In this document: in pieces, positions 46,058 to 53,665 of the stretch
Layout of the letters: every line of letters starts with the position of its first letter
Position numbering within the stretch: the first letter of the stretch is position 1
From: Rhodoferax sp.
GTDB taxonomy: Bacteria > Pseudomonadota > Gammaproteobacteria > Burkholderiales > Burkholderiaceae_C
Direction: 5' to 3'
DNA length: 64,000 bases
Assembly (NCBI GenBank): GCA_013791765.1
Contig: VMTC01000047.1
Location: 34,771-98,770 of the forward strand
Translations under genes and position numbers: made by a program
The notes under the pieces: generated by a model
What the model was told of the DNA's origin: nothing
What the model saw: only the letters and a program-made list of their open reading frames with translations
Databases searched by the model: none

Positions 46058-46265
46058 GAGTAATCAGACCAGTCGATGGGAATGACAGCTGGAAAAGTGC
46101 CACAGGGCCCCAAATGTAACCGTCCAGCCATGCGCCGGACCAAGTGCAAGTCGGTTTGCAGCACGCCCATGGCGCGGTGCAGTGGCCGTGGGCGACGACT
46201 GCTGATTCACGCAATTGCCTGCATCATCTGACTTTGTCGGGTGAGATACCATAGTGGTTCCGCTT

Positions 46266-46342
46266 GACTGCTGGCAGTTCCCCTTCGGCGACGCTTGACC
46301 GGCCGCGCCGCGTTTGGCGCACATCTGGAGAACCGCACATGA
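46266..46342 (+). pseudogene. Remnant copy of the hoxF 3' end, overlapping hoxU
   Basis: Just before hoxU the frame reads LTGRAAFGAHLENRT and a stop. The C-terminus of the intact HoxF, 5 kb upstream, reads MTGRDDAGAHL and a stop. Over the eleven shared codons 23 of 33 bases match (46295-46327 against 41316-41345 plus the flank). The remnant's TGA overlaps the hoxU ATG as ATGA, the normal coupling of adjacent hox genes. Upstream of 46265 the frame is closed. Confidence 0.6.
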
Positions 46343-47070
46343 CTGACAACGTGGATGGCGCTCAGGCGCTGTCAACTTTCTCTCTCGACGGTGACGACCT
46401 GCCGTTTCAAGCCGGCGAGACACTCTTGCAGGCCGCAACTCGCGCCGGGCGCTACATTCCGCACCTGTGCTGGCACCCCGACTTTGCCGCGCATGGCTCG
46501 TGCCGGATTTGCAGCGTCAAGGTCAACGGCCGCGTCGGGGCCGCGTGCAGCGTGTTCGCCGCTGAAGGGCAGGTGGTGGAGAGCAACACCGACGAGATGA
46601 ATCGGCAGCGCAAGACGCTGTTACAAATGCTGTTTGTGGAAGGCAACCACTTTTGCCCGAGCTGCGAGAAAAGCGGCAATTGCCTGTTGCAGGCCACCGC
46701 CTACCAGATGGGCATGGAAGGCCCGCACTTCGAGGAGTTTTACCCGAGCCGTCCGGTCGATGCCAGCCACCCCGACATCCTGCTCGACCTGAACCGCTGC
46801 ATCCTGTGCGAGCTGTGCGTGCGCGCCAGCCGCGAGGTCGATGGCAAAAACATCTTCGCCATCGGCGGCCATGGCATCGACACGCACCTGCTGGTCAACA
46901 GCGCCAGCGGCCAGTTGGGCGACACCGCCATGAGCCTGGAGGACCGCGCGGCCCATATCTGCCCGGTGGGCGCGATCCTGCCCAAGCGACGCGGCTTTGT
47001 GATCCCGATCGGGCAGCGGCGTTTTGACGCCAAGCCGGTGTCGCAGCAAGTCGAAGGAGCGCCAGAATGA
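46339..47070 (+). CDS. hoxU: NAD-reducing hydrogenase subunit HoxU
   Basis: A 243-residue NuoG-like iron-sulfur protein. It has an N-terminal 2Fe-2S ferredoxin domain (CWHPDFAAHGSCRICSVKVN), a His-Cys3 4Fe-4S site (NHFCPSCEKSGNC) and a further 4Fe-4S ferredoxin region (CILCELCVRA, HICPVG). It links the HoxYH hydrogenase to HoxF. The ATG at 46339 follows CTGGAG and lies in the end of the hoxF remnant. It overlaps hoxY by four bases. Confidence 0.93.
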   Translation: MTDNVDGAQALSTFSLDGDDLPFQAGETLLQAATRAGRYIPHLCWHPDFAAHGSCRICSVKVNGRVGAACSVFAAEGQVVESNTDEMNRQRKTLLQMLFVEGNHFCPSCEKSGNCLLQATAYQMGMEGPHFEEFYPSRPVDASHPDILLDLNRCILCELCVRASREVDGKNIFAIGGHGIDTHLLVNSASGQLGDTAMSLEDRAAHICPVGAILPKRRGFVIPIGQRRFDAKPVSQQVEGAPE

Positions 47071-47633
47071 CCGCCCCTGCCACGCCGCCAGCGCCGCGCA
47101 AACTCAAGGTCGCCACCGTGTCGCTGGCGGGCTGCTTTGGCTGCCACATGTCCTTGCTGGACATTGACGAGCGGCTGTTCGATCTGCTCGAACTGGTTGA
47201 GTTTGACCGCTCGCCACTGACCGACATCAAGCAGGTGGGTGCCTGCGACATCGGCCTGATCGAAGGCGGTCTGTGCAATGCCGAGAATGTGCAGGTGCTG
47301 CGCGAGTTCCGCGCGCACTGCAAGATGCTGGTGGCCGTGGGCGCCTGCGCCATCAACGGCGGCTTGCCGGCGCAGCGCAACTATCTGGACCTGGGCGAGG
47401 TGTTGACGCAGGTGTACCGTAAGCGGCCGGGCCTGAGCGCGGGCGGCGCCATTCCCAATGACCCCGAGTTGCCGCTGCTGCTGAACAAGGTGCACCCGAT
47501 CCGCGAGGTGGTGCACGTGGATTACTCGCTACCGGGTTGCCCGCCCTCGGCGGACACTTTCTGGCAGTTCCTCACCGACCTGATGGCCGGGCGCACGCCG
47601 CATCTGGGGCACGGCCTGATCCACTTTGACTGA
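47067..47633 (+). CDS. hoxY: NAD-reducing hydrogenase small subunit HoxY
   Basis: A 188-residue small subunit carrying the proximal 4Fe-4S cluster: C23 and C26 in GCFGCHMSL, a later Cys in VGACAINGG, and PGCPPSADTFW. There is no Tat signal, consistent with a cytoplasmic group 3 enzyme. It is coupled to hoxU by overlap and followed by hoxH after 12 bases. Confidence 0.95.
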   Translation: MTAPATPPAPRKLKVATVSLAGCFGCHMSLLDIDERLFDLLELVEFDRSPLTDIKQVGACDIGLIEGGLCNAENVQVLREFRAHCKMLVAVGACAINGGLPAQRNYLDLGEVLTQVYRKRPGLSAGGAIPNDPELPLLLNKVHPIREVVHVDYSLPGCPPSADTFWQFLTDLMAGRTPHLGHGLIHFD

Positions 47634-47645
47634 GGGGGCCAGATC

Positions 47646-49154
47646 ATGACTAAATCACTCGAAACTGCGGCTCCTGAGCTTGTGGCGCAAGGCCTGCGCC
47701 GGGTCGCGATCGACCCGATGTCACGCGTTGAAGGCCACGGCAAGGTCACGCTCTTGCTGGACGCGCAGAACCGCGTGCAGCAGGTGCGCCTGCACATCGT
47801 GGAGTTCCGCGGCTTTGAGCAGTTCATTCAGGGCCGACCCTACTGGGAGGTGCCGGTGATGGTGCAGCGCTTGTGCGGCATCTGCCCGGTGTCGCACCAC
47901 CTGGCGGCGTCCAAGGCCTTCGACCGGGTGGTCGGGGCGATGCCGGTCACGCCCACGGCCGACAAGATTCGCCGCCTGATGCACTACGGTCAGGTGATGC
48001 AGTCGCACGCCTTGCACTTCTTCTACCTCGCCGCGCCCGATCTGCTGTTTGGTTTCGACTCCGACCTGAACCGGCGCAACATCGTCGGCGTGGCGCAAGC
48101 CCATCCTGACATCGCGCGCAAAGGCGTGCTGCTGCGCAAGTTCGGCCAGGAGGTGATCCGCGCCACCGCCGGCAAGCGCGTGCATGGCACTGGCTCGGTG
48201 CCGGGCGGTGTCAACAAGCACGTCAGTCCGGCCGACCGGGCCCTGCTTGCGCGCGACGTGGCGCAAATGCTCGCGTGGGCGCAAGAGGCTGTGGCGATTG
48301 CCAAACAACTGCATGCGCAGAACCCGGCGCTGTACAACACATTTGGCAGCTTTCGCTCCAACCTGCTGTCGCTGGTGCGCTTGGATGGCGCGCTGGACCT
48401 GTACGACGGCGTGCTGCGCGCGCGCGACACCGCAGGTAGCATGCTGTTCGACGGTGCCAGTGACCAGGACTATCTGGGCTTGATTGAAGAAGAAGTCAAA
48501 CCCTGGACCTACATGAAGTTTCCGTTTCTCAAGAGCCTGGGGCCCGATCTCGGCTGGTACCGGGTCGGGCCGCTGGCGCGGCTGCAGAACTGCGACTTCA
48601 TCCCGAGCCCCCTGGCTGAAATAGAGCGCCGTGAATTCGTCGCCTGGGGTCGCGGTGCGCCAGTGCAAGCCACGCTGGCCTACCACTGGGCGCGCATGGT
48701 CGAGATGCTGCATTGCGTCGAGGTGATCCAGACGCTGCTGGACGATCCCGACATCCTGGGCGGCGAACTGATGGCGAGTGGGCCGCGCCAGCGCAGCGGC
48801 GTCGGCGTGATCGAGGCGCCGCGCGGCACGCTGTTTCACCATTACGAGGTGGGCGACGACGACCTTGTGACGATGTGCAACCTGATTGTTTCGACCACCC
48901 ACAACAACCAGGCCATGAACGAGGCGGTGCGCTCGGTGGCGCGCGAGTACCTGGACGGGCGCGAGTTGACCGAAGGCCTACTCAACCACATCGAAGTCGC
49001 CATTCGTGCCTATGACCCCTGCCTGTCCTGTGCCACCCATGCGATCGGGCAGATGCCGCTGGAGGTGACGCTGCTCGGGCTTGATGGCGAGCTGATCGAC
49101 CGTGTGCTCAAGTCGGGAACGGGCGAGTTCCGCCGTGACTTGGGGGCGGACTAG
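47646..49154 (+). CDS. hoxH: NAD-reducing hydrogenase large subunit HoxH
   Basis: A 502-residue [NiFe] catalytic subunit. The N-terminal nickel ligands are C77 and C80 in RLCGICPVSHH and the C-terminal pair is C459 and C462 in DPCLSCATH. HoxW should cut after H465 and release a 37-residue tail, longer than the roughly two dozen residues I expect for this group. The last residues (GAD, stop) and the next bases match the interior of hoxW, so the gene end looks like a fusion produced by a deletion. The hoxW gene is 3.9 kb away rather than adjacent. Confidence 0.95.
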   Translation: MTKSLETAAPELVAQGLRRVAIDPMSRVEGHGKVTLLLDAQNRVQQVRLHIVEFRGFEQFIQGRPYWEVPVMVQRLCGICPVSHHLAASKAFDRVVGAMPVTPTADKIRRLMHYGQVMQSHALHFFYLAAPDLLFGFDSDLNRRNIVGVAQAHPDIARKGVLLRKFGQEVIRATAGKRVHGTGSVPGGVNKHVSPADRALLARDVAQMLAWAQEAVAIAKQLHAQNPALYNTFGSFRSNLLSLVRLDGALDLYDGVLRARDTAGSMLFDGASDQDYLGLIEEEVKPWTYMKFPFLKSLGPDLGWYRVGPLARLQNCDFIPSPLAEIERREFVAWGRGAPVQATLAYHWARMVEMLHCVEVIQTLLDDPDILGGELMASGPRQRSGVGVIEAPRGTLFHHYEVGDDDLVTMCNLIVSTTHNNQAMNEAVRSVAREYLDGRELTEGLLNHIEVAIRAYDPCLSCATHAIGQMPLEVTLLGLDGELIDRVLKSGTGEFRRDLGAD

Positions 49155-49173
49155 CTCGACGATTGCCAGTTGC
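49148..49173 (+). pseudogene. hoxW-derived fragment fused to the hoxH 3' end
   Basis: Bases 49148-49173 (GGACTAGCTCGACGATTGCC onward) match 53215-53240 inside hoxW at 23 of 26 positions. The match includes the last codon and stop of hoxH. It implies that a complete hoxH-hoxW junction once existed here and lost about 150 bases. Confidence 0.6.
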
Positions 49174-49347
49174 CCTGACGCACATCAAAAAGTGCGGGTT
49201 CAGCTGGTAACACCGACACCCATGCCCCCTGCCCGACCACAAAACATGCTGGGTCGCCCGACCACAAGTTGTACACTTTGCGGAATTTCACCAACTTTGG
49301 TGCCAGCCAACACCAAAGTGGCATAAGCAGCTATCAAAATTTATGCC
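49155..49347. promoter_or_regulatory. Control region upstream of the GGDEF-EAL gene
   Basis: GCCCGACCACAA occurs twice as a direct repeat (about 49227 and 49251). A perfect 9-bp inverted repeat, ACTTTGGTG (49294-49302) and CACCAAAGT (49311-49319), follows, 30 bases before the start codon. The inverted repeat overlaps a dispersed-repeat copy. Either could be an operator or a leader hairpin. Confidence 0.5.
49299..49334 (+). repeat. 36-nt dispersed repeat core, copy 10 (leader of GGDEF-EAL gene)
   Basis: The right half (GCATAAGCAGCTAT) is conserved, the left half (GGTGCCAGCC) is partly conserved, and the length is exactly 36 nt. About 20 of 36 bases match the 63.9 kb copy. Confidence 0.55.
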
Positions 49348-52300
49348 ATGAAGAGCGATGCAAAGGGAGAATTTTCCCCCTGGCACTCGATTAAAACCCG
49401 GGTGACGCTGCTCACATTGGGCATCTTCATCGCGAGCCTGACCGCGCTGACGTTCTACGCCAGCCGCCTGGTGCAAGACCACCTTCAGAAGCTTCTGGGC
49501 GAGCACGAGTTCGAGACGGCTTCCATGGTGGCTGCCGATATCGACGCCGAGGTGCAAAGCCGACTGGACGGGCTTGAGTTGATTGCCAGAACGCTGGCCG
49601 CCAACCTGCCGCAGGGCGCAGCCGTCACGCAGCACACGCTCGAAAACCTACCGCGTTTTCAGACCTTTTTTAACGCTGGCGGTTATGTGACCGGGCCAAA
49701 CGGCACAGTCATTGCGTCTGTCCCCGCTTCGCTGGGCCGTGTCGGCGTGAACTACATGGACCGGGATCACGTCGTGGCCGCGCTAAAGGGGGGTAAATCG
49801 ACGGTCGGCAAGCCGGAGCTTGGCAAGTTGCTGAATGCGCCCGTGGTCTCCCTGGCAGCGCCCATTCGAGATCCGCAGGGCAAGGTCATTGGGGCCATTG
49901 TGGGTGTCATCGACTTGGGAAAACCCAATTTTCTGGACAAGGTCACCCAGGGTGCTTTCAACAAAACGGGGGTCGTGTCAATTATTGCGCCGCAGTACCG
50001 TGTGACGGTCACGTCGTCTGACAGGCGGCTGGTTTTGTTTGCGTTGCCCGCACCGGGTGTCAACCCGTATCTTGATCGAAACATCGCTGGCTTTGAGGGC
50101 TCCACCGTTCTGGTCAACGTGCTGGGTCAGGAACAGCTAGCCTCGGTCAAGCGGATTCCCGCCGCGCAGTGGTACCTGTTTTCAGGGCAGCCCACCGAAT
50201 CGGTGTTTGCCCCGGTACGCGCCTTGCAGCAGCGCATGCTTTGGGCCTTGATATTTTTGAGTTTGTTGGCTGGCACGCTGACTTGGTGGCTGTTGCGGCA
50301 TCAGCTTGCACCCGTCTTTGACACGGCACGCAAGTTGGTCGTTCTGGCTGAATCTGATGAAATTCCACCGCCTTTGCCGATCACCCGCCAGGATGAGATT
50401 GGTGAACTGGTTGGTGCCTTTAACCATCTGCTGCAAACCTTGGGTCAGCGCGATGCCGCGTTAAAAGACAGCCAGCAAAACCTGGCCATCACACTCAATT
50501 CGATTGGTGATGCGGTGGTTGCCACCGACACCGCTGGCCGCATCACGCGCATGAACCCCACCGCCGTGCGCTTGACGGCCTGGCCGTTGGCCGACGCGCT
50601 GGGTCAGCCCCTGACCGAGGTGTTTCGCATTGTCAACGCCCAGACGCGGCTGCCGGTGGTCAATCCGGTGGAGCTGGTGATGGCGCGCGGTCAGGTGGTG
50701 GGCCTGGCCAACCACACCGTGCTGCTGGCGCGTGATGGTCGTGAGTACCAAATTGCCGACAGTGCGGCACCCATCCGCAATGCGTCTGATCAGGTCGTTG
50801 GGGTCGTGCTGGTGTTCAGCGATGTAACCGAGAAATACCTGGCCGAAGTAGCCCTGAAAGAGAGCGAACAGAGATTTCGCGCACTCTACGAAAAGGCACC
50901 GTTGCCATACCAGTCGTTAGACATCGAGGGAAACATCCTTGAAGTCAACGAAGCTTGGCTTGCGCTTCTGGGCTACACCCGCGAAGAAGTCATGGGCCAA
51001 TTCATTGGTGATTTCCTGACCGATGCCTCAGCTGAAACGCTCAAGTGTGAGTTCCCTCGTTTCAAGACACGGGGCATTGTCGACGGCCCGGAATTTGATC
51101 TTAGCTGCAAAAATGGCACACACAAACGGATTGCGATCAATGGACGGATCGCGCGCGACAGTCAGGGCAATTTTCAACGCACCCACTGCATCCTCACCGA
51201 CATCACCGAACGCCAACAAGCCCAGGCCAGGCTGCAACTGGCGGCCAGTGTTTTTGAACATGCCGGTGAAGGCATCCTCATCACCGACACGCAGGGCACC
51301 ATAGTTGATGTCAACGCCGCTTTCACCCGCATCACCGGCTACAGCCGCGAGCAAGCCATTGGCCAAAATCCGCGTATTCTGAAGTCCGGGCGGCAAGATA
51401 AGGCGTTCTATGAAACCATGTGGCAAGATTTGACAGAACAGGGGCACTGGAGTGGCGAAATCTGGAACCGCCACCAGGACGGCGCGGTGTACGCCGAGTT
51501 GCTCACCATCAGCGCTTTGCGCGACGCTGCTGGCGACGTGCAGCAATACGTGGGCTTGTTCTCCGACATTACAGCGATCAAGAGCCACCAAAGCCAGTTG
51601 GAGCACCTGGCCCACTTTGATGCGCTGACCAACCTGCCCAACCGGGTGCTTTTGGCAGACCGGTTGCAACAGGCCATGGCGCAGGCGCAGCGGCGGCAGC
51701 AGCAAGTGGCTGTGGTCTACCTGGATCTGGACGGTTTCAAGGACATCAACGACTGCCATGGCCACGATTCTGGCGACCAGATGCTCATCATGCTGGCCGA
51801 TCGCATGAAAGAAGTGCTGCGTGAGGGCGACACGCTGGCGCGCTTTGGGGGCGACGAGTTTGTGGCGGTGCTGATCGACCTGGAAACCTCGGCAGACTGC
51901 CTGCCGCTGGTCAATCGGCTGTTGACGGCCGCCGCACAGCCAAGGCAGGTGGATGGGCTCAATTTGCAGGTCTCGGCCAGCATCGGTGTCACCTTCTTCC
52001 CGCAGGCGCAAGCCATCGACGCTGAACAACTTTTACGCCAGGCCGACCAGGCCATGTACCAGGCCAAAGTGGCGGGCAAAAACCGCTACCAGATTTTCGA
52101 TGCGGAGCACGACAGCAACATCCGTGAACACCATGAAAGCCTGGAACGCCTTCGCCTGGCACTGCTGCACCACGAGTTCGTGCTGTACTACCAGCCCAAG
52201 GTCAACATGCACAGCGGCCAGGTGATGGGTGCCGAGGCACTGATCCGCTGGCAGCACCCGCAAAAGGGTCTGCTGGCGCCTGCGGCCTTCTTGCCCGTGA

Positions 52301-52950
52301 TCGAAGACCACCCGCTGGCCGTTGACGTGGGTGAGTGGGTGATTGACACCGCCCTGCAGCAGATGGCGCAATGGCACGCCGTCGGCCTGGACCTGCCGGT
52401 GAGCGTCAACATTGGCGCACGCCAATTGCAGCAAGCTGACTTTGTGGAGCGCCTGCAATCCATCCTGGCAAAGCACCCGCAAGTGCGACCAGACTTCATT
52501 GAGCTGGAAATACTGGAAACCAGTGCGTTGTCCGATATGGCGCAGGTCTTGCGAGTGATAGACGCCTGCGCCCAGATTGGCGTGAAGTTTGCGCTGGACG
52601 ACTTTGGCACCGGCTATTCGTCACTCACCTACCTCAAGCGCCTGCGCGTGGCAACGCTCAAGATTGACCAGAGCTTTGTGCGCGACATGCTTGACGACCC
52701 GGATGATCTGACGATTTTGCAAGGCGTGATCAGCCTGGCCGCGGCCTTCAAGCGCGAGGTGATTGCTGAAGGTGTGGAAACCGTGGCGCACGGCACCGCG
52801 CTGCTGCAACTGGGCTGTGAACTGGCGCAAGGCTATGGCATTGCCCGGCCCATGCCAGCCGATAGGGTGCCCGCCTGGGCGGCAAGCTGGCGGCCCGACG
52901 CGGCGTGGTGTGTGCCAAGGGGCCAGGCCCCGCAGCGCAACATTTCTTGA
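49348..52950 (+). CDS. Membrane sensor Cache-HAMP-PAS-GGDEF-EAL c-di-GMP protein
   Basis: A 1200-residue sensor. TM1 is near residues 12-32, a periplasmic double-Cache sensor spans about 40-290, and TM2 is near 295-315. HAMP lies around 315-370 and is followed by three PAS domains (about 375-480, 510-620, 630-755). The GGDEF domain has an intact signature (RFGGDEFVAV, near residues 834-838). The EAL domain has an intact EALIRW (near 962) and DDFGTGYSSL. It could both make and break c-di-GMP. It occupies the second block splitting the hox operon and points the same way as hoxH and hoxW. Confidence 0.93.
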   Translation: MKSDAKGEFSPWHSIKTRVTLLTLGIFIASLTALTFYASRLVQDHLQKLLGEHEFETASMVAADIDAEVQSRLDGLELIARTLAANLPQGAAVTQHTLENLPRFQTFFNAGGYVTGPNGTVIASVPASLGRVGVNYMDRDHVVAALKGGKSTVGKPELGKLLNAPVVSLAAPIRDPQGKVIGAIVGVIDLGKPNFLDKVTQGAFNKTGVVSIIAPQYRVTVTSSDRRLVLFALPAPGVNPYLDRNIAGFEGSTVLVNVLGQEQLASVKRIPAAQWYLFSGQPTESVFAPVRALQQRMLWALIFLSLLAGTLTWWLLRHQLAPVFDTARKLVVLAESDEIPPPLPITRQDEIGELVGAFNHLLQTLGQRDAALKDSQQNLAITLNSIGDAVVATDTAGRITRMNPTAVRLTAWPLADALGQPLTEVFRIVNAQTRLPVVNPVELVMARGQVVGLANHTVLLARDGREYQIADSAAPIRNASDQVVGVVLVFSDVTEKYLAEVALKESEQRFRALYEKAPLPYQSLDIEGNILEVNEAWLALLGYTREEVMGQFIGDFLTDASAETLKCEFPRFKTRGIVDGPEFDLSCKNGTHKRIAINGRIARDSQGNFQRTHCILTDITERQQAQARLQLAASVFEHAGEGILITDTQGTIVDVNAAFTRITGYSREQAIGQNPRILKSGRQDKAFYETMWQDLTEQGHWSGEIWNRHQDGAVYAELLTISALRDAAGDVQQYVGLFSDITAIKSHQSQLEHLAHFDALTNLPNRVLLADRLQQAMAQAQRRQQQVAVVYLDLDGFKDINDCHGHDSGDQMLIMLADRMKEVLREGDTLARFGGDEFVAVLIDLETSADCLPLVNRLLTAAAQPRQVDGLNLQVSASIGVTFFPQAQAIDAEQLLRQADQAMYQAKVAGKNRYQIFDAEHDSNIREHHESLERLRLALLHHEFVLYYQPKVNMHSGQVMGAEALIRWQHPQKGLLAPAAFLPVIEDHPLAVDVGEWVIDTALQQMAQWHAVGLDLPVSVNIGARQLQQADFVERLQSILAKHPQVRPDFIELEILETSALSDMAQVLRVIDACAQIGVKFALDDFGTGYSSLTYLKRLRVATLKIDQSFVRDMLDDPDDLTILQGVISLAAAFKREVIAEGVETVAHGTALLQLGCELAQGYGIARPMPADRVPAWAASWRPDAAWCVPRGQAPQRNIS

Positions 52951-52982
52951 TGGGCGTTCCTTGTTCGTGCGGTGTACGGTGG

Positions 52983-53087
52983 CTGCTCGGGAGCGATCTG
53001 TCCGGTGGCTTGTTCGACCGGGTCCTCAAGTCACAGACGGGCGAGTTTCGCCGTGAGCTGGACACGACGCCCGGTGCGTCGGTATGA
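52983..53087 (+). pseudogene. Remnant copy of the hoxH 3' end, overlapping hoxW
   Basis: The frame reads LLGSDLSGGLFDRVLKSQ then TGEFRRELDTTPGASV and a stop. The intact HoxH, 3.9 kb upstream, ends LLGLDGELIDRVLKSG then TGEFRRDLGAD. The identity is unmistakable at the DNA level (for example CGGGCGAGTT-CGCCGTGA in both). The TGA overlaps the hoxW ATG as ATGA. The matching part is the C-terminal extension beyond the nickel ligands, so it cannot be a functional subunit. Confidence 0.85.
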
Positions 53088-53665
53088 GGGCAAGGCCGAC
53101 ACCGGTGGCGCCGTTGCTGGTGTTTGGCTGGGGCAATCTGAGCCGGGGCGACGACGCGCTCGGCCCGCTCCTGATCGAGCGTCTGCGTGTGCTGGCCGCG
53201 CCTGGCCTGAGCGTGGACTACCTCGACGATTACCAATTGCAGATTGAGCATGCGCTCGATCTGGTGGGCAGACAGCGCGTGCTGTTTGTCGATGCCAGCC
53301 TGAGCTGCCTGGCGCCCTTCGAGGTGACGAAACTGCGCGCCGCGCCCGACAGCAGCTTCACCAGCCACGCCTTGAGCCCGCCGGCGCTGCTGCAGGTGTT
53401 CTGCAATTTGCGCAGTGAGGCACCGCCACCGTGCACGCTGCTGGCGATCCGGGGTGAGCGCTTCGAGCTCGGCGCGCCGCCCAGCGCGGCCGCGCTGGCG
53501 CATCTGGCGGCCGCGCTGGCCTGGGCGGCGGATTGGCTGGCAGCGCCAGTGGCTGAGCCCAAGCCGTGCTCAAGCAACGGCGTTGACAGTCCTCAAGCCA
53601 GCGCCACCATGCGGATGGCCACCCCGCTCAGCACCGCGTTGCCCGACAGTGGGTCGCGCACCTGA
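53084..53665 (+). CDS. hoxW: Hydrogenase maturation endopeptidase HoxW
   Basis: A 193-residue HycI/HybD-type nickel-dependent protease that trims the HoxH tail after metal insertion. The conserved GWGNLSRGDDALGPLL is at the N-terminus, and VLFVDASL carries the second conserved acidic residue. The C-terminal 25 or so residues have no family counterpart that I recognise and overlap the convergent molybdopterin oxidoreductase gene by 73 bases. It starts within the hoxH remnant, preserving the ancestral overlap. Confidence 0.9.
   Translation: MRARPTPVAPLLVFGWGNLSRGDDALGPLLIERLRVLAAPGLSVDYLDDYQLQIEHALDLVGRQRVLFVDASLSCLAPFEVTKLRAAPDSSFTSHALSPPALLQVFCNLRSEAPPPCTLLAIRGERFELGAPPSAAALAHLAAALAWAADWLAAPVAEPKPCSSNGVDSPQASATMRMATPLSTALPDSGSRT

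Noticed and set aside
46064-46438. 124-residue minus-strand ORF across the hoxU start
   Set aside because: It overlaps the hoxU coding start and the hoxF remnant and shows no family features.
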